The position numbers were made by a program, and so were the translations under genes. From positions 3,218,668-3,282,667 of the forward strand of contig NZ_CP107551.1 of the NCBI RefSeq assembly GCF_025837095.1: a DNA stretch of 64,000 nt. Reading direction: 5' to 3'. This stretch comes from Rhodococcus sp. Z13. Lineage in GTDB: Bacteria; Actinomycetota; Actinomycetes; Mycobacteriales; Mycobacteriaceae. Numbering within the stretch: the stretch's first letter is position 1; every line of letters begins with the position of its first letter. The notes beneath the pieces are model-generated. The model saw nothing but the letters and a program-made list of their open reading frames with translations, was not told the DNA's origin and ran no database searches. Shown here piece after piece: positions 8,770 to 17,297 of the stretch.

Positions 8770-9543
8770 CTAGGGAACGGTGCGGTCGGTGAGGAACGGC
8801 AGCACCGCCGCCTCGAAGTCGCGGGCACGGTCGCGGTGGATGCTGTGCCCGCATCCGATCTCCCGCACCGTCGCGGCCGGGATCTCCTCGACGGCCGCGG
8901 CCAGCAGACGCGGATCGACCATGCTGCCACGTCGCACTCCGCGCAGCAGCAGGGTGGGCGAGTCGAGCTGCGGAAGGTGTTGCCACCAGAGCGGATTCGG
9001 GGTGTGGAACTGGGTGACGACCGAGTCGGTCATGGACCGGTCGAAGGCCGTGACCGCCCGCGGGTTGAGCACCATGCTGGTCGCGGCGTACCACAGTTCG
9101 GCCGGGGTGGGGCGGTGCGCGGGGACCTGCGGCACGGGATCACCCTCGCGCAGCGGCAGCGGCGCCTCCTCGAGGACGAGACGCCGCACGAGCCCCGGGT
9201 TGCGTTGCGCGACAAGCGAACCCACATGTCCACCGAGCGAGTGCCCGACGATGTCCACGGCGTCGACCCCGAGGTGCAGGCACAGCCCGGCGACGTCGGC
9301 GGCGAACTCGTCGAACCGGTACGACGCTGCGCGGGCACTGCGTCCGTGCCCGCGCAGGTCGACCGTGACGACGCGGCGGCCGGCCCGGACCAGGCCGCGG
9401 GCGAACCGGGTCCAGGTGCGCCCGTCCCCGCCGAGGCCGTGCACCAGGACCACCGGCACGGGATCGGTCCGGCCGGGTGCCGCGAACTCGCGGTACGCGA
9501 GGGCGACACCGTTCGGCGCGGCGGTGAGGACGGGAGCTCTCAT
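8770..9543 (-). CDS. Alpha/beta hydrolase
   Basis: A 257-residue cytoplasmic alpha/beta hydrolase. The oxyanion-region VHGLGGDGRTW, the nucleophile elbow GHSLGG and a C-terminal His in GCGHSIHRDRA support an active esterase, lipase or lactonase. The substrate cannot be assigned. It sits between imuB and the exonuclease III gene on the same strand, with 49 and 11 bases of spacing, which suggests one transcript, although its chemistry has no obvious link to DNA repair. Confidence 0.85.
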   Translation of the reverse strand: MRAPVLTAAPNGVALAYREFAAPGRTDPVPVVLVHGLGGDGRTWTRFARGLVRAGRRVVTVDLRGHGRSARAASYRFDEFAADVAGLCLHLGVDAVDIVGHSLGGHVGSLVAQRNPGLVRRLVLEEAPLPLREGDPVPQVPAHRPTPAELWYAATSMVLNPRAVTAFDRSMTDSVVTQFHTPNPLWWQHLPQLDSPTLLLRGVRRGSMVDPRLLAAAVEEIPAATVREIGCGHSIHRDRARDFEAAVLPFLTDRTVP

Positions 9544-9592
9544 GACAGTCGAGCCTAATCAGTCGCCGGACTCGGCCGACCGTCGAACCCGG

Positions 9593-11161
9593 TCAGTCGT
9601 AGATCCCTTCCACCCGCCAGCCGTCGGCGCCGAAGAGCACCAGCAGGGCCCGCGCTTCCCCGAGCCGCACCTGCAGGCGGGCAGCGCACCGGGCCGAGGC
9701 CGGATCCCACCAGCACTCGTCCACCGGCCACGGTCCCGCCCATCCGGTCACCGTCCAACCACGACTTCCCCATCGCAGCCGAGCGGGTGACCCGCTGAGC
9801 AGTCCGCGCTCGGTCACCGTCACCGGCTCTCCCACGTCGTCGTCCAGCCGGATCGCGGGGGGTGTGTGCAGCACCAGCGCGGGGGCCGGGGGCGGCAGCC
9901 GGCCCGGCCAGGGAGCGTCGGGGTCGGAGTGCGGGACCGCTTCGTCGCCCACCGGCACGAGGACGATGCGTTCGCTCGGGCCCCGGCCGCCGTTCGGCAC
10001 CCCGATGCACACCGCCTCGTTGCCGAGCAGGCCCTGGACGCGGACCAGCGCCCGCCGGGCCCGCTCGTCGGCGTCGCCGACCCCACCCCACAGGCCCAGC
10101 TGCAGCGCTCCGGCGGCGACGACCTCCACCGGTTCCAGGCTCAGCCGGATGATGCCCGCGGTGGGCCGGTTCGCGTTGCGGCCGGTGAGCCAGCCGTCGA
10201 GCTGCCAGCGCACCCGGTCGGCGGTGCCCTCCGGGGTGAGCGGTTCGGCGCAGCGCCAGGTGCGCGCGTGTTCCTCACCCGCCTCGGTGCGGGCGGTCAC
10301 GAGCAGCCGCGTGCACGCCACCCCGGCGGCGGCGAGCCGGGCGTGCAGCAGATCGGCGAGAGTACGGCCGGCGAACGCCGCGGCATCCACCCGCTCCACG
10401 GGCGGATCGCAGGGCAGCTCGACCCGCAGCTCCGGAGGGATCGACCGTCGCGAGGGGGGCCGTTCGGGCAGCGCCCGCGCGCTGCGGTGCGCGGCGATCA
10501 CGTCGGGACCGAACCGCGACGCGACGTCGGAGGCGGACAGCGCCGCGAACGCACCGATCGTGCGGATCCCGAGACGCCGCAACAGGTCCACCGTCCCGAC
10601 GCGTTCGGGCGCCGCCAGCACCGGTTCCACCGCGAGGTCGGAGACCGGCAGCGGCGCGAGGAATCCCGCGCCCTCCCCCACCGGGACCAGGGCGTCGTGC
10701 CGTGCGGCGAGGACCGCGGTGGACAGTTCGTCGGCGACACCGATGCGGCACTCCACGCCGGTCGCGGCGACGGCGTCGATCAGGGTCTCGGCCGCGGTCT
10801 CCTCGGAGCCGAACCAGCGGACGACCCCGCGGGCCGGGAGGACCACCAGCCCCGGGCGCAGGATCTCCACGCCGGGGGCCAGAGCCTCGATCGCCGCGAC
10901 GACGGGTTCGAATGCGCGTGCGTCGCGGTCGGGATCGGCTCGGGTCACGTGCAGTTCCGGGCAGCGCGCCTGGGCCTCCCGACGGCGCAGGCCCCGTCGC
11001 ACACCGAGGGTGCGGGCCGTGGCGGAGCAGGCGAGGACGCGGTCGGCCGAGAACACCGCGATCGGGACGGTCACGTCGAGTCCGGCCTCGGTGGCCGCGG
11101 CCACCGCCGGCCAGTCGGGGCACCACAGGGCGAGGACGCGCGCCGGGGTGCGGGCATTCAC
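9593..11161 (-). CDS. imuB: ImuB, non-catalytic Y-family polymerase-like mutasome protein
   Basis: A 522-residue Y-family polymerase homologue. ImuB is the adaptor of the ImuA'-ImuB-DnaE2 mutasome and links DnaE2 to the beta clamp during translesion synthesis. The usual IDMDAFF motif with the first catalytic Asp is replaced by LALWCPDWPAVAA, consistent with loss of polymerase activity in this family. Further family features are ELSTAVLAARH and the little-finger region around VELPCDPPVERVDAAAFAGRTL. The GTG start overlaps the imuA' stop by four bases (GTGA at 11158-11161), implying translational coupling. No dnaE2 gene lies in the window, so it must be elsewhere. Regulation by LexA is likely through the box at 12027-12042. 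Confidence 0.88.
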   Translation of the reverse strand: MNARTPARVLALWCPDWPAVAAATEAGLDVTVPIAVFSADRVLACSATARTLGVRRGLRRREAQARCPELHVTRADPDRDARAFEPVVAAIEALAPGVEILRPGLVVLPARGVVRWFGSEETAAETLIDAVAATGVECRIGVADELSTAVLAARHDALVPVGEGAGFLAPLPVSDLAVEPVLAAPERVGTVDLLRRLGIRTIGAFAALSASDVASRFGPDVIAAHRSARALPERPPSRRSIPPELRVELPCDPPVERVDAAAFAGRTLADLLHARLAAAGVACTRLLVTARTEAGEEHARTWRCAEPLTPEGTADRVRWQLDGWLTGRNANRPTAGIIRLSLEPVEVVAAGALQLGLWGGVGDADERARRALVRVQGLLGNEAVCIGVPNGGRGPSERIVLVPVGDEAVPHSDPDAPWPGRLPPPAPALVLHTPPAIRLDDDVGEPVTVTERGLLSGSPARLRWGSRGWTVTGWAGPWPVDECWWDPASARCAARLQVRLGEARALLVLFGADGWRVEGIYD

Positions 11162-11964
11162 CGGGCCGCCGTCCGGACCCGGTCGGTGCCCGTGCGGGTG
11201 CGGCCCTCCGCGGCCGGCGTCCAGGTCACCGCGTCACGGTCGGCGCACACCTCGACACGCACGGACCGCGGCGGGAAGGCCCGGCCGTGTGCCCGTACCG
11301 CCAGGCGTGTGCCGCACAGCCGGCCGCGCCCGGGGCCGTCGACACCGTGGTAGCCGCCGATCCTCGCCTCCAAACGGGTGTGGGCGCCCTCCCACCGCCC
11401 GTCGGTGACCACGAGGACGGCGCGCCGGCTGCGCACCCGGGCGGCGACCGCGCGGGCCCGCGAGGACGGGACGGAGGTGCCGCCGAGACCGAGGACCACG
11501 AGATCGATGCCGTCGAGCAGGACCGCGGCGATCTCGACGGGATCCGGTCCCGGATCGGGGATCACCACCAGCCGCTGCAGCCGGGCGCCCATCTCCGCGG
11601 CGGCGAGCAGCCCCAGCCGGCGCAGACCGATCACGGCGGCGTAGCCCCCGGCGGCGGTCGCGGCGGCGAGCATGCCGAGCAGGAGTGAGGTCGCGCCGGA
11701 GACGGACACGACGGTGCCGCGCACGAGACCGCCGTGCGGCAGCAGTTCCGCCAGCGGTTCCGGGACGGGGAGGAGGCGGTCGGCGCCGGTCTCCGCGTCA
11801 CCCCGCGCGTCGGGGACGGTCTCGCTGCGCGCCGGGATCGCGGTGATCCGTCGTCGCAGCGCCTCGATGCGTTCCTCACGGGACGTCCCGGCCGCCGCGC
11901 GGTCCGTCCCGTCGTCGTCGCCGACCGGTAGTTCGGTCACCTCTCCCACACTCACCCCTGTCAT
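11158..11964 (-). CDS. imuA: ImuA', RecA-like mutasome accessory protein
   Basis: A 268-residue RecA-fold protein found next to imuB in actinobacteria; it takes part in damage-induced mutagenesis. The region from [30 protein letters not shown] resembles the RecA-like core, but the Walker A sequence is degenerate (SGATSLLL lacks the GKT Lys), as is usual for ImuA'. Later strands such as [11 protein letters not shown] and [10 protein letters not shown] fit the fold. ATG at 11964 is chosen because AGGCGG lies just before it; a GTG 15 bases upstream is possible. The stop overlaps the imuB start. A LexA-type box lies 63-78 bases upstream of this start. Confidence 0.8.
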   Translation of the reverse strand: MTGVSVGEVTELPVGDDDGTDRAAAGTSREERIEALRRRITAIPARSETVPDARGDAETGADRLLPVPEPLAELLPHGGLVRGTVVSVSGATSLLLGMLAAATAAGGYAAVIGLRRLGLLAAAEMGARLQRLVVIPDPGPDPVEIAAVLLDGIDLVVLGLGGTSVPSSRARAVAARVRSRRAVLVVTDGRWEGAHTRLEARIGGYHGVDGPGRGRLCGTRLAVRAHGRAFPPRSVRVEVCADRDAVTWTPAAEGRTRTGTDRVRTAAR

Positions 11965-12026
11965 CCGCCTGCCGTGCACACGACCAGCCGACCACGGGGA
12001 AGTCGTGGTCCAGCCCGAACCGTTAT

Positions 12027-12042
12027 TCGAACATACTTTCGA
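12027..12042. promoter_or_regulatory. LexA (SOS) box upstream of imuA'-imuB
   Basis: TCGAAC-ATAC-TTTCGA differs by one base from the actinobacterial LexA box TCGAAC-N4-GTTCGA. It lies in the 187-bp divergent region, 63 bases upstream of the imuA' start and about 110 bases upstream of the Ser/Thr kinase start. Confidence 0.82.
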
Positions 12043-12151
12043 CCCGTTCAGTAGACCCCGGTCCCCCGTCCGGCGTCAAGCGGAACACCACGATGCAGGT
12101 CACACGGCGGGAAGGCAGGTCGGTCGTCCGCGATCGACTACGCTCGGCCGT

Positions 12152-13336
12152 GTGGCGGAGCAGGATTGGGCCGGACGGGCCGTAGGGCCGGATCACTTGG
12201 TGGCCGGTCGATATCGGCTCGACTCCAAACTCGGAGGTGGCGGCATGGGTGCCGTCTGGCTCGCGCGCGACACACGCCTGGGCCGGGAGGTCGCCGTCAA
12301 GCAGGTGATCTCCACCGCCGACCTCGATCCCGACGAGGCCGAGGACATCCGGCGCCGCGCGCTCCGCGAGGGCCGCGCCGCCGCCCAGCTCACCCACGAG
12401 CACGCCATCTCGATGTACGACGTGGCCCTGCACTACGGCGAGCCGTGGCTCGTCATGGAGCACCTGCCCTCGCGCAGCCTCGCCAAGGTGATGAACGACG
12501 TCGACACCTTCACGCCGTACGTGGTCGCGCAGATCGGAGCGAACGTCGCCGACGCGCTCACCGCCGCGCACGCCGCCGGGATCGTCCACCGCGACATCAA
12601 GCCCGGCAACATCCTCGTCGCCGAACGCGGCCGCAACGCCGGCATCGTGAAGATCAGCGACTTCGGCATCGCCCGCGCGAAGGGCGACAACGACCCCGAC
12701 GGCGTGATCATCGGAACGCCCGCCTATTTCGCCCCCGAGGTCGCGCGCGGAAACGACCCGACCGAGGCCAGCGACGTGTTCTCCCTCGGTGCGACGCTCT
12801 ACACCGCGGTCGAGGGGCAACCGCCCTTCGGGTTCGAGACCGACTCGATCGCGTTGCTGCACCGCGTCGCCCGCGCAGAGATCATCGTGCCGACGCACAC
12901 CGGCCCGCTCACCGAGCCGCTGCTGGAGATGCTCCAGCCCGACCCGGCCCGGCGCCCGACGATGGAACAGGCCCGCGACCTGCTCGCCCGGGTGGTGCTC
13001 GGGCCGAGCGGCACGGCGGAGATGCTGCGGGGCCGTCCCATCCAGAACGAGGACGGGACCGTCCCGTCGTGGGCACTGCGCTCGGCCCAGATCACCGAGA
13101 CCCCGCGCCCGCGCGGATCCTTCGTCGACCGGCCTCTGCCCGCCGCCGGGACGGGCAAGCGCCCGAAGGGCTTCGCTCCGTCGGAGCTGATCGACCGGCT
13201 CGTGCCGAAGGGGCCGGTGCCGGACACCACTCAGGACCGGATCGTGGCATACGCGCCGCTCGCGATGGCGGCGATGGTCGCGGTGGTACTGGTGGCGTTC
13301 CTCGTCGCCGTGGTGATCGCGCTGTTCGTGGCCTGA
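12152..13336 (+). CDS. Membrane-anchored Ser/Thr protein kinase
   Basis: A 394-residue Hanks-type kinase. All core elements are present: Gly-rich loop [12 protein letters not shown]-binding K50 in VAVKQV, catalytic loop H146-R147-D148-IKPGN, D170-F171-G172, and an APE equivalent in AYFAPE. The kinase domain ends near residue 285, followed by a basic, Pro-containing linker and one C-terminal membrane helix (about 363-393) with no extracellular domain, so it probably reports from the membrane rather than binding an outside ligand. GTG at 12152 is used because it starts just before the conserved [12 protein letters not shown] segment. It is transcribed divergently from imuA'. It does not resemble PknA, PknB or PknL closely enough for a name. 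Confidence 0.9.
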   Translation: MAEQDWAGRAVGPDHLVAGRYRLDSKLGGGGMGAVWLARDTRLGREVAVKQVISTADLDPDEAEDIRRRALREGRAAAQLTHEHAISMYDVALHYGEPWLVMEHLPSRSLAKVMNDVDTFTPYVVAQIGANVADALTAAHAAGIVHRDIKPGNILVAERGRNAGIVKISDFGIARAKGDNDPDGVIIGTPAYFAPEVARGNDPTEASDVFSLGATLYTAVEGQPPFGFETDSIALLHRVARAEIIVPTHTGPLTEPLLEMLQPDPARRPTMEQARDLLARVVLGPSGTAEMLRGRPIQNEDGTVPSWALRSAQITETPRPRGSFVDRPLPAAGTGKRPKGFAPSELIDRLVPKGPVPDTTQDRIVAYAPLAMAAMVAVVLVAFLVAVVIALFVA

Positions 13337-13376
13337 TCCGTCCCCCGCACCGCCGGAGGCCCGGACCCGGGCGGGT

Positions 13377-14063
13377 TCAGTCGATCCGGCGGCGGTGCGC
13401 CCACCGCGTCAACGCGTTGCGGTTCGACTGCTGCGTCTTGCGCAACACGTTCGACGCGTGCGTCTCCACGGTCTTCACCGAGATCACCAGCTCCTCGGCG
13501 ATCTCCCGGTAGGTGTAGCCGCGGGCGAGCAGCCGCAGCACCTCGAGCTCGCGCGGGGTCAGCGAGTCGAGTTCGGGATCGAGCGGCGGTTCCGGTGCCG
13601 CCGAGCGGCCCGTGAACGAGTCGAGAACGAAACCGGCCAGCCGCGGGCTGAACACCGCGTCGCCACCCGCCACCCGGCGCACCGCGTCGGCGAGATCCGG
13701 TCCCGAGATGGTCTTCGTGACGTAACCGCGGGCACCGGCGCGGATCACGGCGATGACGTCCTCCGCCGCGTCGGACACGCTCAGGGCCAGGCACACCGGG
13801 CCGTCGGGGATGCGCTGGAGGACGGCGACCCCGCCGCCCTCGGGCATGTGGACGTCGAGGAGCACGACATCCGGTTTGCTCGCCTCGATCCCGGCGACCG
13901 CCTCGGCGACTCCCCCGGCCTCCCCGACGATCTCCATGTCGGGTTCGCGCCCCAGTTCGGTGCGCACTCCCGAGCGGAAGACCGCATGGTCGTCCACCAG
14001 GAAGACGCGGAAGGGACGGCTGTTCGCGGTGGCATCGCTCGATGTCGCCGGAATCGAAGTCAC
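13377..14063 (-). CDS. LuxR/NarL-type response regulator (EsrR/LiaR-like)
   Basis: A 228-residue response regulator. The N-terminal receiver domain has acidic residues in FLVDDHAVF, the phospho-acceptor D70 in VVLLDVHMPEGGG and a conserved Lys in GYVTKTI. The C-terminal LuxR helix-turn-helix is LTPRELEVLRLLARGYTYREIAEELVISVKTVETHASNVLRK-like. The GTG start overlaps the sensor-kinase stop by four bases (GTGA at 14060-14063), so the two are translated together. In Corynebacterium glutamicum a matching three-gene set near guaA is EsrISR, which responds to cell-envelope stress; the same role is inferred here. It is the likely reader of the paired palindromes at 15444-15507. Confidence 0.88.
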   Translation of the reverse strand: MTSIPATSSDATANSRPFRVFLVDDHAVFRSGVRTELGREPDMEIVGEAGGVAEAVAGIEASKPDVVLLDVHMPEGGGVAVLQRIPDGPVCLALSVSDAAEDVIAVIRAGARGYVTKTISGPDLADAVRRVAGGDAVFSPRLAGFVLDSFTGRSAAPEPPLDPELDSLTPRELEVLRLLARGYTYREIAEELVISVKTVETHASNVLRKTQQSNRNALTRWAHRRRID

Positions 14064-15409
14064 TGGGTCTGCTCCTCGGGGCGGGGGTCGGTCACCTCCC
14101 ACTCTAGGGTCGACGTGGCGGCGGTCGCGTCGGTGGCCCGCTCCCGGGCGGTATCCACGGCCCGCTCCCGGGCGGTATCCACGGCCCGCTCGCGGGCGGC
14201 GTCGGCACCGGTGGTACGCGGCATGTGGATGCGCACCTCGGTGCCCTTGCCGGGACTGGACTTCACCACGGTCCGGCCGCCGCGGCGCTCCACCCGCGCC
14301 CGGATCGACTTCGCCAGGCCCTGCCGGTCCTCGGGGACCTGATCGGGATCGAAACCGACACCCCGGTCGCGCACGAACACGCTGACCTGGTGCGGTTCGA
14401 CCTCCGCGAACAGATCCACACCGTCCACCCCGGCATGCTTGGCGGCGTTGACGAGCGCCTCTCGGGTCGCGCCGAGCACGGCGGTCGCGGCCTCGGGGGT
14501 GAGATCCCCGTCGTCGGGCGCGATGTCGCCGACGATGACAGGCTGGACCGACAGGCCGTACTGGTCCTCCACCTCCCCGGCGATGGTGCGCAGCGTCTCG
14601 GCGAGCGAGGTGCGGGGTGTCTCGTCCCCGCCGAACAGCCAGCGGCGCAGTTCGCGTTCCTGGCTGCGGGCCAGACGCACGACCTCCTGCGCGTCACCGG
14701 CCTGCTTCTGAATGAGCGCAAGGGTCTGCAGCACCGAGTCGTGCAGGTGCGAGGCGATCTCTTCGCGTTCCTCGTTGCGCACCCGCGCAGCGCGCTCGAC
14801 CTCGAGGGCACGCCACATGCGGATCCACAACGGCACCGACAGCAGGGCCGCGCCGACCAAGGTGACCACCACCGCCAGCAGCGACGAGCGCAACGCCGCC
14901 ACGTCGACCTGCGCGATGACCATCACGCCGAGACCGGTGACGACGAGGGTGAGCCCGCCGAGCACCCGCGCCCACGTCAGGACGGTGGGACGGGCGGGCA
15001 GACCGAGTATCGACCGGGGTCCCTCGACGTCGAACTCGCGCCACACGAGGGCCGCGCCGACGATGACCACGATGATCGGGACCACCACCCCGGCCGCGCC
15101 GCCGCTGAACAACCACGACAGGCCCACGGCGAGACCGAGACCCATGAAGGCCAGGCCGATGGCCCGGCGGCGTTCGGAGCCGGTCGGCCGCTCGGTGTCG
15201 GAACCCGGGGGCACGAACATCCACAGCAGGCCGTAGGCGGCGATACCGAACCCGCCGAGCGCGGCGAGCACCGTGAACGCGACACGCACCTTGATGGCGT
15301 CGATACCGAGATGGTCGGCGACGCCCCCGGCCACACCGCCCACGATGCGCCCGCCCACGCGCCGTTCGAGGCGGGGTACGGGCACGGGAAGTTCGGGAAT
15401 CGACTGCAC
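14060..15409 (-). CDS. PspC-domain sensor histidine kinase (EsrS/LiaS-like)
   Basis: A 449-residue membrane sensor kinase. Residues 14-75 form a PspC domain (RRVGGRIVGGVAGGVADHLGI and a membrane segment), followed by further membrane segments (LAFMGLGLAVGLSWLF, VVPIIVVIVGAALVW, VLGGLTLVVTGLGVMVIAQ, LLAVVVTLVGAALLSV). A HisKA_3 dimerisation domain carries phospho-acceptor H223 in HLHDSVLQ, and a HATPase domain has NAAKHAG and RDRGVGFD. The C-terminus has near-identical ARERAVDT repeats encoded by a 24-bp tandem duplication. GTG at 15409 is used; an ATG 36 bases upstream is in frame and cannot be excluded. It is divergent from its PspC/LiaF-like partner across a promoter with two palindromes. 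Confidence 0.88.
   Translation of the reverse strand: MQSIPELPVPVPRLERRVGGRIVGGVAGGVADHLGIDAIKVRVAFTVLAALGGFGIAAYGLLWMFVPPGSDTERPTGSERRRAIGLAFMGLGLAVGLSWLFSGGAAGVVVPIIVVIVGAALVWREFDVEGPRSILGLPARPTVLTWARVLGGLTLVVTGLGVMVIAQVDVAALRSSLLAVVVTLVGAALLSVPLWIRMWRALEVERAARVRNEEREEIASHLHDSVLQTLALIQKQAGDAQEVVRLARSQERELRRWLFGGDETPRTSLAETLRTIAGEVEDQYGLSVQPVIVGDIAPDDGDLTPEAATAVLGATREALVNAAKHAGVDGVDLFAEVEPHQVSVFVRDRGVGFDPDQVPEDRQGLAKSIRARVERRGGRTVVKSSPGKGTEVRIHMPRTTGADAARERAVDTARERAVDTARERATDATAATSTLEWEVTDPRPEEQTQ
14136..14199. repeat. 24-bp tandem repeat at the 3' end of the sensor-kinase gene
   Basis: Two identical 24-bp units (14136-14159 and 14160-14183) and a partial third with one change, in frame and encoding successive RERAVDTA segments in the kinase tail. 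Confidence 0.85.
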
Positions 15410-15443
15410 ACCTCGATACTGGCACGCGCCCCGAGAGCCCTGC

Positions 15444-15462
15444 ATCGGGGACGAACCCTGAT
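15444..15462. promoter_or_regulatory. Palindromic operator candidate 1 of the EsrISR-like locus
   Basis: ATCGGGG-ACGAA-CCCTGAT, a 7-bp inverted repeat around 5 bases with one mismatch. It matches the second copy 45 bp away. It lies 35 bases upstream of the sensor-kinase start. Confidence 0.7.
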
Positions 15463-15488
15463 GTCCCGGTGCCGTATCGGGCCGGAAG

Positions 15489-15507
15489 ATCAGGGTTGGT
15501 CCCTGAT
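15489..15507. promoter_or_regulatory. Palindromic operator candidate 2 of the EsrISR-like locus
   Basis: ATCAGGG-TTGGT-CCCTGAT, a perfect 7-bp inverted repeat around 5 bases, located 35 bases before the start of the PspC/LiaF-like gene. With copy 1 it forms a symmetric pair, one near each divergent gene. Confidence 0.75.
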
Positions 15508-15541
15508 GTGCGGCGCGTTCCGGCCCAGCAGGATGGGTGCC

Positions 15542-16990
15542 ATGGACACGAGAAGCTTCCAGGAACAACTGGCGCATCTGTGGCGGACCCGCCCGGTGCG
15601 GTTGCCGCGACAGGGCCACATCGCCGGGGTGTGCTCGGGTATCGGTGTGCGCTACGGCGTCGATCCCGTCCTGATCCGCGTCGCCTTCGTCGTCTCCGCC
15701 CTGTTCGGCGGGGCCGGTCTCGTGTTGTACCTGGCGGCCTGGGTGCTGTTCACCCGGCACGGCGACGAGGTCTCCGCCCTCGAATCGCTCGTCGGCCGCG
15801 GGGCGAGTTCGGAGTCGACGACCAAGGTCGTGGTGATTCTCGTGGCCCTGGCCATCGCCGCCGGCGCGATCGGGCCCGTCGGGACGAGTTCGGGGGGCTC
15901 CGGATTCATCGGCACGGTGCTGATGCTCGGCGGCTGGTGGCTGCTGTACCAGCGCCGGCCCGAGCCACCCGTGCTCCCGGCGCCGGAGGGCCCGGACCGG
16001 TCCCAGCAGGCCTTCCCGCAGCCGCCGGTGACCTATCCCTACCAGTACCCCTGGTCGGCTCCCGCCGGTACGTACACCGACGCGTACACCCGTCCGCCGG
16101 TGCCGCCCGTCGCGGAGAACCCCACCGCGGCGCCGGAGTCGCCGGCTCAGAACCCGGCCCCCGCGACGGGCGCGTTCGCGAAGCCCGATCTCCGCAAGGA
16201 CACCGCAGTTCCCGCGCAGAACGACACCGCGGCTCCGCTGCAGAACGACACCGCGGCTCCGCTGCAGAACGTCCCAGCGCCTCCCCTGCTCGGATCGGAG
16301 ATCCCCACACCGGAACTCCGTACCCCGCCCGCCTGGGACCCCCTGGGTGTCGCCCCGTTCGCGTGGGACCTGCCCGACCCGACGTCCACGCACGAACCCG
16401 CTCCCACCGAGAACAAGCGGTCGCGTCTGACTACCACGATGCTCGGCCTGGCCGTGATCGCGGCGGCCGTGACCGCGGCGATCGGTGCCGCCGGCGACCT
16501 GGCCTGGGTCACCCCCGCCCGGGTGGGCGCCGTCGCCCTCGCCGTGATCGGCCTGGGTCTGCTGATCGGCGCGTTCCTGCACCGCGGCTACGGACTGCTC
16601 GTGGTGACCGGTCCCCTGCTCGGTTTCGTCGTCCTCGCCTCGTTCGTCGGCCCGGTCGACCCCGCGAACTGGGGCAACCGTGTCTGGGCCCCGACGACCA
16701 CCGACGAATTGCAGTCCGAGTACCGCTCCGAGTTCGGCGCGATGACCCTCGATCTGCGCGACCTCGACCTCACCGAGGACCGCACGGTGCAGGTCGACGG
16801 CCGGTTCGGCAGGGTCGACGTGATCCTGCCGGAGAACCTGGACGTCCGCGCCACCTGCACGGTGGACCCCGGTGAGCTGCGCAGGTGCCCCGCCCCCGGT
16901 CTGGACGGGGGCCGCGACGGCGAGGGCGGACCGGTCCTGAACCTGGACGCGAACATGGAATTCGGAACTCTGGAGGTGCGCCGTGGCTGA
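15542..16990 (+). CDS. PspC/LiaF-like membrane protein (EsrI-like)
   Basis: A 482-residue protein with an N-terminal PspC domain (about residues 18-78, RLPRQGHIAGVCSGIGVRYGVDPVLIRVAFVV), more membrane segments, and a long Pro/Ala-rich linker. A second membrane block follows (TTMLGLAVIAAAVTAAIGAAG and two more), then a C-terminal LiaF-like beta domain (FGAMTLDLRDL, GRFGRVDVILPENLDVRATC). LiaF-type proteins restrain the cognate sensor kinase until envelope damage occurs, so this is the likely inhibitor of the adjacent two-component pair. The linker contains a perfect 24-bp duplication encoding NDTAAPLQ twice. ATG at 15542 has AGGATGG about 5 bases upstream; ATG at 15533 is an alternative. Confidence 0.82.
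   Translation: MDTRSFQEQLAHLWRTRPVRLPRQGHIAGVCSGIGVRYGVDPVLIRVAFVVSALFGGAGLVLYLAAWVLFTRHGDEVSALESLVGRGASSESTTKVVVILVALAIAAGAIGPVGTSSGGSGFIGTVLMLGGWWLLYQRRPEPPVLPAPEGPDRSQQAFPQPPVTYPYQYPWSAPAGTYTDAYTRPPVPPVAENPTAAPESPAQNPAPATGAFAKPDLRKDTAVPAQNDTAAPLQNDTAAPLQNVPAPPLLGSEIPTPELRTPPAWDPLGVAPFAWDLPDPTSTHEPAPTENKRSRLTTTMLGLAVIAAAVTAAIGAAGDLAWVTPARVGAVALAVIGLGLLIGAFLHRGYGLLVVTGPLLGFVVLASFVGPVDPANWGNRVWAPTTTDELQSEYRSEFGAMTLDLRDLDLTEDRTVQVDGRFGRVDVILPENLDVRATCTVDPGELRRCPAPGLDGGRDGEGGPVLNLDANMEFGTLEVRRG
16217..16264. repeat. 24-bp tandem duplication in the linker of the EsrI-like gene
   Basis: Two identical 24-bp units (16217-16240 and 16241-16264) followed by CAGAACG of a third. They are in frame and encode repeated QNDTAAPL. 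Confidence 0.88.
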
Positions 16991-17216
16991 TCACGAAACC
17001 GGAACGACCACCGAGGATCGGACCGGGCGCACCCGGAAGGGCCCGTCCTTCCTGCTCCTGCTGTCCGCTCTGGCGGCGCTGCTGGTGAGCGGATGGGCCA
17101 TGATCGGGCCGTTCCCCGTCGACTTCCTCGCAGCCGTGGACCTGGGGTGGGTCCTGGTGGGTGCGGCCCTGCTGATCGGAGCGGTGTTGGTCTTCCTGCC
17201 GAACCGCCGCCGATAG
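16983..17216 (+). CDS. Small two-helix membrane protein
   Basis: A 77-residue protein with a polar basic N-terminus and two membrane segments (FLLLLSALAALLVSGWAMIG and LGWVLVGAALLIGAVLVFLP), ending in RRR. The GTG start overlaps the end of the EsrI-like gene by eight bases, so the two are almost certainly cotranscribed and coupled. Small membrane proteins in this position are seen in related envelope-stress loci, but no function is known. A strong hairpin follows directly. Confidence 0.75.
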   Translation: MADHETGTTTEDRTGRTRKGPSFLLLLSALAALLVSGWAMIGPFPVDFLAAVDLGWVLVGAALLIGAVLVFLPNRRR

Positions 17217-17230
17217 CGGGCCCACCTACG

Positions 17231-17266
17231 CGACGACCCCCGGACCGAAAGGTCCGGGGGTCGTCG
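17231..17266. terminator. Strong bidirectional terminator between the EsrI operon and guaA
   Basis: A perfect 16-bp stem (CGACGACCCCCGGACC with its complement) around a GAAA tetraloop, 15 bases after the small membrane-protein stop and 32 bases after the convergent guaA stop. Confidence 0.93.
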
Positions 17267-17297
17267 TCTCACCGCCCTCGGCGAGTGAGGGTGGGGA

